DNA from: a virus
Reading direction: 5' to 3' (one strand)
DNA length: 25,670 bases
IMG/VR virus record: IMGVR_UViG_3300027749_000447
Coordinates: 1-25,670 of that record
Shown here piece by piece: positions 7,689 to 15,003 of the stretch; positions within the stretch are counted from its first letter, which is position 1; each line of letters opens with the position of its first letter. The position numbers and the translations under genes are program-made. The notes beneath the pieces are model-generated. The model did not search any database. It was not told where the DNA came from and worked only from the letters and a program-made list of their open reading frames with translations.

Positions 7689-7724
7689 CGTTACAATTTA
7701 TCTACCTTTTCAAAGGAAATCAAA

Positions 7725-8165
7725 ATGTCAAATTCACAAGCAATTGGCGCAGCATATCTTGACCAAGATATCATTGATGCTAATTATTCTTTGGTTAATG
7801 CGGTAACAGGCCAAATGGGTTACACCACTGGAAGCCCTACAACCGCAGTTAGTTCTGTTACCCAAGCAACTAGCAAATCTACCGGCGTGACTATTAATGC
7901 AGCGGCAGGTCAAATTGTTACAAACAATGCGGCACTTGCAGCGGCGGCTGAAGTTGCATTTGTAGTCACAAACAGCGTAGTAAGTGCTTATGACATCCCC
8001 GTCATTGCATTGGCCTCGGGCGCTACTACTGCTGGAACTTATCTTTTGTCGATTGCAGCAGTCGCCAATGGTTCGTTTACTGTTGTAATTTCTAATGCAA
8101 GCGCAGGCTCTTTGAGCGAAGCCCTGACACTTAATTTTGGCATCATTCACGTTGCTCAACTTTAA
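7725..8165 (+). CDS. Beta-rich virion protein of a family common in phages
   Basis: This 146-aa protein is rich in alanine, serine, threonine and valine. The core pattern of TQATSKSTGVTINAAAGQI, then NNAALAAAAEVAFVVTNS, and later SAGSLSEALTLNF recurs in many phage structural proteins, usually near decoration or fibre genes; this is from memory. It probably folds as an immunoglobulin- or jelly-roll-like beta-sandwich. The ATG at 7725 has an AAAGGAAA site in front. An in-frame ATG at 7677 would start inside the terminator stem and is rejected. The gene lies just after the terminator, so its expression depends on read-through or on a promoter I cannot see. Confidence 0.75.
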   Translation: MSNSQAIGAAYLDQDIIDANYSLVNAVTGQMGYTTGSPTTAVSSVTQATSKSTGVTINAAAGQIVTNNAALAAAAEVAFVVTNSVVSAYDIPVIALASGATTAGTYLLSIAAVANGSFTVVISNASAGSLSEALTLNFGIIHVAQL

Positions 8166-8167
8166 TC

Positions 8168-8512
8168 ATGGCTAATACGTCTGTTCTAAGATTAGCGGGA
8201 AAAACAACCGCTGTTTCTGTGACAGCATCGTCCACAACTGCTTTATCTATTGATGACCAAACGAACGACCAAGTAAACTTTGCGGCGTTCCTAAACACCG
8301 GCGCAGTCGCCGTTGCGGTCAAAATGGGTGATGCTAATGTGGGTGCTGCTGTGTTGCCGGTGGCTGGTACACCTGGCGACTTCTTGCTTCCTGCGGCAAT
8401 GACATCCCCGATTGTGTTGGCTTGTCCTACTGTTCCCTTTTATGTTCGCATGATTGGTGCAGCGGCTGGCCCTTCACTTGTGTATGTAACACCTGTCGCG
8501 GATCAAAGTTAA
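8168..8512 (+). CDS. Small hypothetical virion protein
   Basis: This 114-aa protein starts 2 nt after the preceding stop and ends one base before the large fibre gene. Hydrophobic and small residues alternate throughout (for example AVAVKMGDANVGAAVLPV), with proline-rich turns in the C-terminal half, which suggests an all-beta fold. No motif, signal or membrane segment is seen. Its position among decoration and fibre genes suggests a capsid or fibre accessory role, but I do not recognise the family. Confidence 0.65.
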   Translation: MANTSVLRLAGKTTAVSVTASSTTALSIDDQTNDQVNFAAFLNTGAVAVAVKMGDANVGAAVLPVAGTPGDFLLPAAMTSPIVLACPTVPFYVRMIGAAAGPSLVYVTPVADQS

Positions 8513-8513
8513 T

Positions 8514-11396
8514 ATGTCTGACCCTGCTAAAACAGTAGACCAAAACATCCTGCCCGTGCAGGCTCTGTTTAACTTGGATAACACATTCAATACGTTTATT
8601 GGGCAGGGTCAGCCATTTACCGCCTCAATTAGCCCCGATCAATCGGGCTTGCACATCACAAGCAGCACGATTGACAGCACCACAATCGGTGCGACAACTC
8701 CATCCACGGCGGCATTTACCACTGCCACAGCGTCAAATGCTCCTGTTGGGGCGACTGACCTGACAAATAAGTATTACGTTGACGCGCTGGCCCTTGGACT
8801 TTCGTTCAAACAGCCCGCTTTGTGCGCGACAACGGCAAACATTACGCTTTCTGGCTTGCAAACCATTGACGGCATCACGGTCGCAGCGGGTGATCGAGTT
8901 TTGGTCAAAAACCAAACGACTCAAGCCAATAACGGCATTTATCTTGCAGCGGTAGGCGCATGGACTCGATCTCCTGATGCTGACGCATATTCTGAATTGG
9001 TGTCTGCCTTCCTGTTTGTGGAAAGCGGATCGACCTTGGCAGGGACTGCATGGTATTGCACAAGTCAGCCAGGCGGTACTTTAGGCGTTACTGCAATTGT
9101 ATGGAGCAACTTTAGTGTTGCATCAGCATATTACGCAGGCACAGGGTTAACCCTTGCATCAAACACGTTTTCCATCACAAACACAGGTGTTTCTGCGGCG
9201 ACTTATGGTTCGGCCTCTGTTGTCCCTGTCGTGGCGGTCAACGCTCAAGGGCAGATCACCAGCGCAACAAACACAACGATTGCCATTGCAAACACGCAAG
9301 TTTCGGGTCTTGGCACGATGTCCACCCAAAACGCAAACAATGTCGCAATAACGGGCGGGTCAATCACAGGAACGCCGATTAGCGGCTCTACGGTCGGTGG
9401 CACGACTATCACCGCATCCACCCAATTTAGCGGCCCTGGCACGGGTTTAACAGGCACTGCAAGCGGTTTATCCATCGGGGGTAATGCAGCAACTGCAACT
9501 AGCGCCACAACGGCAGGCTCAGCGACCACCGCAACCACCGCAACAAATCTCGCAGGCGGGGCCGCAGGGTCACTCCCCTATCAGTCGGCATCCAGCACAA
9601 CCGCCATGCTCGGCATTGGTTCATCGGGGCAAGTCTTGTCCGTGGTCGCTGGCCTGCCTGCATGGAGTTCGGTGTCAGGCATGGCGGTTACGTCATTTAG
9701 CGCAGGAACGACAGGATTTACCCCATCCTCGGCAACCAATGGCGCAGTTACCCTTGCTGGAACGCTAAACACTGGCAACGGCGGCACGGGTCTGACAACA
9801 TTTACATCGGGCGGTGCGGTTTACGCCACATCGACTTCTGCGCTGACCACAGGCACTTTGCCGGTCGCCTCGGGCGGCACAGGGGTGACAAGCAGCACCG
9901 GCTCGGGAAATAACGTCCTGTCCACCAGCCCCACATTGGTAACGCCTGTTTTGGGGACACCCACATCGGTGACGCTGACAAACGGCACGGGTTTACCCTT
10001 AACCACAGGCGTGACAGGAACGCTGCCAATTGCGAATGGAGGCACAAATGCGACAGCAACTCCGACTGCGGGCGCGGTTCCGTATGGCACGGGTACGGCT
10101 TATGCGTTTACTGCGGCAGGCACGACAGGCCAGGTCTTAACGTCTAACGGATCGGGCATTCCAACCTGGTCAACACCATCATCGGGCATTGCGATTACCG
10201 ACGATACAACTACGGCGACTGCGTTTTACCCATTATTTTCTACGGCGACAAGTGGCACAGTAACCACGGAATACACCAGTTCCACAAAGTACAAATACAC
10301 GCCTTCCACCGGCACATTGGTGGCAACCGTATTTAGCGGATCGGGCGCAAGCCTAACTAACATTCCTAACGGAGCATTGACGAACTCAAGCGTTACCGTT
10401 GGATCAACCGCAATTAGCCTTGGCGGTTCATCAACTACTCTTGCTGGCTTGACTTCTGTAACGTCTACCACTTTTGTCGGCGCTTTAAGTGGAAATGCGT
10501 CTACTGCAACAAGCGCAACGACTGCCACAACCGCAGGAAACGTCACCGGCACGGTTGCCATTGCCAATGGCGGCACGGGTCAAACAACGGCTTCTGCTGC
10601 TTTTAATGCGCTTTCCCCCATTACGTCAACTGGTGACTTAATACTTGGAACTGGTGTAAATAGCGCGGGGCGTTTGCCAATTGGAACAAATGGCTATGTT
10701 CTTACGTCTAATGGAACAACCGCATCATGGGCAGCGGTAACAGGAACGGGAACAGTCACATCAGTAGCGGCAACAGTTCCTTCCTTTTTGTCAATAACTG
10801 GAAGCCCAATTACAACATCAGGCACGTTGGCAATTAGCTATTCGGGAACGGCTTTGCCTGTAGCTAACGGAGGCACGGGTCAAACCACAGCATCTGCTGC
10901 TTTTAATGCTTTATCTCCAATCACCACTACCGGCGATTTAATCCTTGGAAATGGCACAAATAGCGCCACTCGACTAGCCATTGGAACTAATGGATATGTC
11001 TTAACTTCTAATGGAACGACTGCATCTTGGGCGGCTGCAACAGGTGGTGTATCGCAAATTATTGCAGGCACAAACGTAACAATTTCTCCTGCTGGCGGGA
11101 CTGGCGCAGTTACCATTAACGCAAGCGGTGGAGCAAGCGCTTACACTCGAACATCATTTACAGCAACCGCAGGGCAAACGGCTTTTACAGTTACTTATGC
11201 GGTAGGTTACTTGCAAGTCTATGTAAACGGCGTATTGCTGGCGACTTCTGACTACACCGCAACAAGTGGAACTAGTTTTACCCTTGGCGTGGCTTGCGCT
11301 GTTGGCGACATTGTTGAAGCGCTTGTTATAACCACATCAGTGACTGGCGTAACAACAGGAAAATCCATTGCAATGGCGATGATTTTTGGATATTAA
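8514..11396 (+). CDS. Large tail fibre protein with tandem modules
   Basis: This 960-aa protein is low in charged residues and rich in T, S, G and A, typical of trimeric fibre shafts. Residues about 1-95 form the N-terminal attachment-like part ending in TNKYYVDAL. Residues about 103-203 are a module frequent in phage tail fibres (TIDGITVAAGDRVLVKNQTT, then NNGIYLAA and WTRSPDAD). The middle holds repeated GTLPIANGGT-type shaft repeats. A 58-aa module occurs twice, at residues 684-741 and 784-841. Residues about 875-960 form a C-terminal domain (FTVTYAVGYLQVYVNGVLL) also common at fibre ends. It probably makes first contact with the host surface. The start ATG lies one base after the previous stop. 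Codon use shifts toward A/T-ending codons in the last third, consistent with mosaic growth. Confidence 0.88.
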   Translation: MSDPAKTVDQNILPVQALFNLDNTFNTFIGQGQPFTASISPDQSGLHITSSTIDSTTIGATTPSTAAFTTATASNAPVGATDLTNKYYVDALALGLSFKQPALCATTANITLSGLQTIDGITVAAGDRVLVKNQTTQANNGIYLAAVGAWTRSPDADAYSELVSAFLFVESGSTLAGTAWYCTSQPGGTLGVTAIVWSNFSVASAYYAGTGLTLASNTFSITNTGVSAATYGSASVVPVVAVNAQGQITSATNTTIAIANTQVSGLGTMSTQNANNVAITGGSITGTPISGSTVGGTTITASTQFSGPGTGLTGTASGLSIGGNAATATSATTAGSATTATTATNLAGGAAGSLPYQSASSTTAMLGIGSSGQVLSVVAGLPAWSSVSGMAVTSFSAGTTGFTPSSATNGAVTLAGTLNTGNGGTGLTTFTSGGAVYATSTSALTTGTLPVASGGTGVTSSTGSGNNVLSTSPTLVTPVLGTPTSVTLTNGTGLPLTTGVTGTLPIANGGTNATATPTAGAVPYGTGTAYAFTAAGTTGQVLTSNGSGIPTWSTPSSGIAITDDTTTATAFYPLFSTATSGTVTTEYTSSTKYKYTPSTGTLVATVFSGSGASLTNIPNGALTNSSVTVGSTAISLGGSSTTLAGLTSVTSTTFVGALSGNASTATSATTATTAGNVTGTVAIANGGTGQTTASAAFNALSPITSTGDLILGTGVNSAGRLPIGTNGYVLTSNGTTASWAAVTGTGTVTSVAATVPSFLSITGSPITTSGTLAISYSGTALPVANGGTGQTTASAAFNALSPITTTGDLILGNGTNSATRLAIGTNGYVLTSNGTTASWAAATGGVSQIIAGTNVTISPAGGTGAVTINASGGASAYTRTSFTATAGQTAFTVTYAVGYLQVYVNGVLLATSDYTATSGTSFTLGVACAVGDIVEALVITTSVTGVTTGKSIAMAMIFGY
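10563..10736 (+). repeat. 58-aa fibre module, copy 1
   Basis: First copy of a 58-residue shaft module running from ANGGTGQTTASAAFNAL to NGTTASWAA. It is 53 of 58 residues identical to copy 2, which starts exactly 300 nt (100 residues) later, although about 35 of the 58 codons differ. Confidence 0.92.
10863..11036 (+). repeat. 58-aa fibre module, copy 2
   Basis: Second copy of the 58-residue module. It differs from copy 1 in five residues (S/T, T/N, V/T, G/T, P/A), while most codons carry synonymous changes. The 42-residue linkers that precede and follow the copies are unrelated. Confidence 0.92.
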
Positions 11397-11405
11397 GGAA
11401 AAAAC

Positions 11406-11777
11406 ATGGCGAATCCAAACATTGTTAATGTCACATCAATTTATGGCAATACGTCTTATTTGATCCCAAGCACAACGTCCGCAACAACATGGACTGCTCT
11501 TACTCCTGCGTCTGGAACAGTAAACAAAATTGACAACATTGTTGCTGCAAATGTAACGGGTTCTTCTGCGTCAGTTACGGTTGCAATTAATAGTGCTGCG
11601 GCAGGCGCTGGAACAAATTATCGACTTGTTTATCAAGTGCCAGTTCCAGCTAATGCTTCAGTTGTTGTTGCAGATAAAAGCACAGCCTTTTATCTTGGAG
11701 AAGCGCAATCTATTGTGGTAACAGTAGGTACGGCATCCGCAATTGAACTTACTTCATCTTATGAGGCTATTACCTAA
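11406..11777 (+). CDS. Small virion/fibre-associated protein
   Basis: This 123-aa beta-rich protein has few charges and many V, T, S and A residues. An AAGGAAAA site precedes the ATG. Its stop overlaps the start of the next gene by one base (TAATG), so the two are translationally linked. The next gene encodes a glycine-rich adhesin, so a fibre-connector or capsid-fibre role is plausible. I do not recognise a named family. Confidence 0.65.
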   Translation: MANPNIVNVTSIYGNTSYLIPSTTSATTWTALTPASGTVNKIDNIVAANVTGSSASVTVAINSAAAGAGTNYRLVYQVPVPANASVVVADKSTAFYLGEAQSIVVTVGTASAIELTSSYEAIT

Positions 11778-12772
11778 TGTCTACTAGGTATAAAGGTTCT
11801 TTGATGTCCGCTACTGCGGCAGCAACTAGTACTACTGTAGCTGCTGGAATTTGGCGCTCCAATGAAGTTATGCAAGGATTGCAATCATCCTCATGGCCCA
11901 AAGTAGGCATTCTTATAGATTATTTAATTGTTGCTGGCGGCGGTGCTGGCGGTGATTGGAATTCTAGTGCATCTGCGGCTGGTGGTGGGGCTGGAGGAGT
12001 TCTTTATTCTACTTCAGTAAATGCTCCTTTTTCTGTTTCATTATCAATTACTATAGGATCAGGCGGTACAGCAGGATCAACAGCAGCAATTAATGGGGTA
12101 AATTCATCAATTATAGGTACGGGGATAAGCGCAACGGCAACTGGCGGTGGCGGGGGTGGTGGGGGCTCAGATTCAGCTACGGCGTTTTATGGTGCTTCTG
12201 GAGGTTCTGGTGGTGGAGCCGGTGCAATTTCAGGGGCAACGGCAGGCGCAGGAGTTTCTGGACAAGGTTTTGCAGGCGGAACTGGATTTATAACTACTAA
12301 TGATACGGCTGGTGGTGGTGGTGGCGCTGGTGGCGCTGGTGGTGTTGGTGGGGCTGGAGCAGGAGGCGCAGGAGGAATAGGAATTGCTGATGCGAACATA
12401 GGTGGAATGTTAGCGGCAACTTCATCTGGTTCTAATGGATATATTGCGGGCGGTGGCGGCGGTGGTATATCTGTAGCAACTTCTGGGGGCGGCGCTGGAG
12501 GTTCTGGTGGTGGAGGCAGAGGAGGTTCTGGAGCATCGTCAACTGTTCCATCATTAGCAGGAACAGCTAATACTGGTGGTGGAGGAGGAGGAAACTCATA
12601 CAATTATTCTCCAACAACTAGAAAAGCTGGAGGAAGCGGTATTGTAATTATTAGAACACTGTCTTCAAGTTCAGCAGCATCATCAACAACAGGACTTGCT
12701 GCGGGGTATCCGCTTATTTCTGGAAGTTACCGCTATTACAAATGGATTGGTAATGGTTCAATTACGTTCTAA
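11777..12772 (+). CDS. Glycine-rich tail adhesin
   Basis: This 331-aa protein opens with a short conventional part and then YLIVAGGGAGG (about residues 49-60), the signature start of glycine-rich phage fibre-tip domains. Several long glycine runs follow, separated by short hydrophilic loops. They end in a conserved closing strand, GGSGIVIIRT, and a short aromatic tail (YYKWIG). Such domains fold as polyglycine-II sandwiches whose loops determine receptor choice in adhesins such as those of T4-like phages. This is therefore a likely host-range determinant at a fibre tip. It overlaps the preceding gene by one base. The proline-rich open frame on the opposite strand is a shadow of the glycine codons. 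Confidence 0.8.
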   Translation: MSTRYKGSLMSATAAATSTTVAAGIWRSNEVMQGLQSSSWPKVGILIDYLIVAGGGAGGDWNSSASAAGGGAGGVLYSTSVNAPFSVSLSITIGSGGTAGSTAAINGVNSSIIGTGISATATGGGGGGGGSDSATAFYGASGGSGGGAGAISGATAGAGVSGQGFAGGTGFITTNDTAGGGGGAGGAGGVGGAGAGGAGGIGIADANIGGMLAATSSGSNGYIAGGGGGGISVATSGGGAGGSGGGGRGGSGASSTVPSLAGTANTGGGGGGNSYNYSPTTRKAGGSGIVIIRTLSSSSAASSTTGLAAGYPLISGSYRYYKWIGNGSITF

Positions 12773-12774
12773 TC

Positions 12775-13134
12775 ATGGCACATTTTGCAAAACTTGATGA
12801 AAATAATGTAGTCTTTGAAGTAAATTGCTTGGACAACAATGAACTGCTTATTGATGGCGTAGAAGTTGAAGCCAAAGGTATTTCCTTCTTAACTGTTTGG
12901 AGTGGGGGCTATTACAACTGGAAACAAACTTCATACAACGGCAATTTCCGCAAAAACTACGCTGGCATTGGTTATACTTACGATCCTGGCAAAGATGCGT
13001 TTATTCCTCCAAAGCCGTATGCAAGCTGGGTTCTTGATGAACAAATTTGCCTTTGGTTGCCTCCAATCCCTTGCCCTGATGACGGAAAAACTTATAATTG
13101 GGATGAAAACACAACTTCTTGGGTGGCAACATGA
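12775..13134 (+). CDS. Conserved phage protein of the fibre cassette
   Basis: This 119-aa protein carries a pattern I recognise from many cyanophages and other aquatic phages: MAHFAKLDENN at the start, WKQTSYNGNFRKNYAGIGY in the middle, FIPPKPYASWVLDE and a final YNWDENTTSWV. These proteins are encoded among tail or fibre genes; the function is not established to my knowledge. It starts 2 nt after the adhesin stop, and its own stop overlaps the next start (ATGA). It is rich in tryptophan and tyrosine, which would suit a surface or glycan-contacting role, but that is speculation. Confidence 0.78.
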   Translation: MAHFAKLDENNVVFEVNCLDNNELLIDGVEVEAKGISFLTVWSGGYYNWKQTSYNGNFRKNYAGIGYTYDPGKDAFIPPKPYASWVLDEQICLWLPPIPCPDDGKTYNWDENTTSWVAT

Positions 13135-13373
13135 GCATTCCACGCAATCTGTCCATTCTTGCTGAAAATACAAGTTCGGCGGGGGTTGTTACGTTAGCAA
13201 CAAACGCAACAAACATTGGTATCACGGACGATACCGCAACAACTTCGGCGGTTTATCCTGTTTGGGTAACTGCTAACACAGGAAATTTGCCCGCAAAGGT
13301 AACTTCCACTAAACTTAGTTTTAAGCCAAGCACGGGCGCTTTAACTGCCTCGCAACTTATAATTGCACCATAA
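13131..13373 (+). CDS. Short fibre-module protein
   Basis: This 80-aa protein starts at the ATG of an ATGA overlap with the previous gene; a start four codons upstream is possible but less likely. Residues about 33-70 (ITDDTATTSAVYPVW to KPSTGALTAS) match a segment of the 960-aa fibre (ITDDTTTATAFYPLF to TPSTGTLVAT, around 10192-10326). It is thus a stand-alone copy of a fibre-shaft module, probably a fibre segment or connector. It is short and could be a remnant of a larger fibre gene, although the start and stop are both well placed. Confidence 0.65.
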   Translation: MSIPRNLSILAENTSSAGVVTLATNATNIGITDDTATTSAVYPVWVTANTGNLPAKVTSTKLSFKPSTGALTASQLIIAP

Positions 13374-13382
13374 GGAAATATC

Positions 13383-14336
13383 ATGGGTCAACTTACATTT
13401 CAAGCAACTTTAGGCGGTTCGGTCAATCTTGTTGGCCCAAATACCGCCTCAACAGTAAGTCTTACTTTGCCAAGCGCAGATGGAACTGCCAATCAACCTT
13501 TAATTACAAATGGAAGTGGCACATTAGCATTTTCTGGTTCACCTACGTTAAGCGCTCCTGCTCTTGGAACGCCTGCTTCCGGCATATTAACAAACGCAAC
13601 CGGCCTTCCGCTTTCAACAGGCGTAACTGGAACTTTGCCGATTGCTAATGGCGGCACAGGACTTACCACAACGCCCGCAAACGGAGCCTTAGATATAGGC
13701 AATGGAACAGGATTTACTCGCACCACATTAACCGCTGGGTCAGGTATTACTGTTACAAACGCATCAGGTGCTATTACTATTGCTTCTTCTAGTGGTGCTA
13801 GTGCAATGACTTTGATTAGCACATTAACCGCTAATAATACAAGTCAAACATTGCAATGGACAGGATTAAGTGGATATAATAATTATTTATTGATTGTTGA
13901 CAATTTAAGGCCAGCAACATCAGCAGATGGTTTTAATATTCAAATTGGATATGGAGCAGGGCCAACTTGGTCAACCGCACAATATTGCGGAGAAAACATT
14001 TATGTAAATGGTACAACAAACGCAGTAGGTTATGGAGTTCAATCTCAATCGGCAGATGTTTCTGCTATTCTTTTTGGAGCAAGTTCTATTTTTAATGGTG
14101 GATCAGGATTAAGTAGCGTAGTTCATATAAACAATTTTAATTCTGCTCCAGCAAATGACACAACATTTTATTTTCAAACTTTATCATATCTCAGCACAAC
14201 TTCTCCATATTATCAATATAACACTGGGGCATGGGCATTAAGAAACAACTCAGTAGCAAAAACAGCAATAAGAATTTACACTAATACTAATAATATTGCC
14301 ACTGGAGTTGTTTCTTTGTATGGCATTTCTTCATAG
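13383..14336 (+). CDS. Second tail fibre / receptor-binding protein
   Basis: This 317-aa protein has a conserved N-terminal shaft segment (GQLTFQATLGGSVNLVGPNT, about residues 2-21), then GTLPIANGGTG repeats shared with the 960-aa fibre (about residues 65-95). The C-terminal domain (about 145-317) is different: rich in aromatic residues and asparagine, with beta-sandwich character (LISTLTANNTSQTLQWTGL at its start). That domain is encoded by noticeably more AT-rich DNA, as expected if receptor-binding tips are exchanged between phages. An AAGGAAA site precedes the ATG. It is likely a host-recognition protein. Confidence 0.8.
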   Translation: MGQLTFQATLGGSVNLVGPNTASTVSLTLPSADGTANQPLITNGSGTLAFSGSPTLSAPALGTPASGILTNATGLPLSTGVTGTLPIANGGTGLTTTPANGALDIGNGTGFTRTTLTAGSGITVTNASGAITIASSSGASAMTLISTLTANNTSQTLQWTGLSGYNNYLLIVDNLRPATSADGFNIQIGYGAGPTWSTAQYCGENIYVNGTTNAVGYGVQSQSADVSAILFGASSIFNGGSGLSSVVHINNFNSAPANDTTFYFQTLSYLSTTSPYYQYNTGAWALRNNSVAKTAIRIYTNTNNIATGVVSLYGISS

Positions 14337-14344
14337 GATGAATT

Positions 14345-14677
14345 ATGGCACTTAATGAAAAAATTAAAGCGTACCTTACGCAATCTAATATTACTAACGA
14401 ATTAGATGATTATCAAACTGGTCAACCAGAGGGTGAGCCTGACCAAATTTTGCATTGGAATGAAAAGTTAGGCGCGCGGCCTACGCAAGAGCAATTGGAT
14501 TCAGCATGGGCGGCTAAAGTCGCTGCGGATGATGCCGTGGCGTATAAAGCAAAGCGAAAGGCTGAATACCCTTCTGCGACTGATTATTTTGATGGAATTG
14601 TTAAGGGCGACCAAGCGCAAGTGCAGACTTACATTGATGCGTGTAATGCAGTCAAGGCCAAATATCCCAAACCATGA
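14345..14677 (+). CDS. Tail-fibre-associated / assembly-chaperone-like protein
   Basis: This 110-aa charged, helical protein has a C-terminal half (KRKAEYPSATDYFDGIV, then [13 protein letters not shown]) resembling the end of small proteins encoded next to fibre genes in cyanophages and other phages. Its composition is quite unlike the beta-rich fibres around it. That suggests a helper that binds or folds fibres rather than a shaft component, which is inference. The start has an AGGA site, and the stop overlaps the next ATG by four bases. Confidence 0.68.
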   Translation: MALNEKIKAYLTQSNITNELDDYQTGQPEGEPDQILHWNEKLGARPTQEQLDSAWAAKVAADDAVAYKAKRKAEYPSATDYFDGIVKGDQAQVQTYIDACNAVKAKYPKP

Positions 14678-15003
14678 TTGCAAAATGGAAAATTCTTGAT
14701 ATTTCCGTAGAGGGCGAGGCGATAACCCATGCCAAATATCACGTTTGGGCGACAGATGAGACAAATGTGGTTGAAACTGAAGGAAATTGGGAGTTTGACA
14801 AGTTCAGCATCAAAAAGCCTTACGCCAAGGTTACTGAGCAAGATGTGATTGATTGGATCAAAGATGGAGCAACGCAATACGGGCAAAATGTAATAGAATC
14901 ACGGCTAGAGGAACAATTGGCGCTTCTAAGCAAGACGAAATCTGTTGTGCCTCCGTGGAAACCGCCCGTGTTTACCTGGAGTAGCAATGGCACAGCCAAT
15001 TGA
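14674..15003 (+). CDS. Conserved phage protein of unknown function
   Basis: This 109-aa protein is coupled to the preceding gene by an ATGA overlap, and its 3' end overlaps the gp4-like gene by 17 nt. The N-terminal half is beta-like ([20 protein letters not shown]). The centre ([20 protein letters not shown]) is a helix, and the C-terminus is proline-rich ([13 protein letters not shown]). The combination of ESRLxxQLxxL followed by a PPW.PP tail is one I have seen in small proteins of phage tail regions, without a known role. It is probably a tail or fibre accessory protein. Confidence 0.68.
   Translation: MIAKWKILDISVEGEAITHAKYHVWATDETNVVETEGNWEFDKFSIKKPYAKVTEQDVIDWIKDGATQYGQNVIESRLEEQLALLSKTKSVVPPWKPPVFTWSSNGTAN

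Noticed and set aside
7692-7697. TACAAT as a -10 box after the terminator
   Set aside because: It matches five of six -10 positions, but nothing like a -35 box is found at 16-18 nt upstream, so a promoter is not claimed.
7677-7724. Start at 7677 for the 146-aa protein
   Set aside because: The start would fall inside the terminator stem; ATG 7725 has a good AAAGGAAA site.
12130-12600. Repetitive GGT/GGC tract as a CRISPR array or microsatellite
   Set aside because: There are no regular spacers or palindromic repeats; the repeats keep the reading frame and encode a glycine-rich adhesin.
12187-12603. 138-aa proline-rich minus-strand open frame
   Set aside because: It is the complement of glycine codons in the adhesin; poly-proline is expected from GGN runs read backwards.
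14945-14986. Upstream start of the gp4-like gene
   Set aside because: The extra 14 residues are out of character for the family and lack a ribosome-binding site, whereas 14987 has GGAG.
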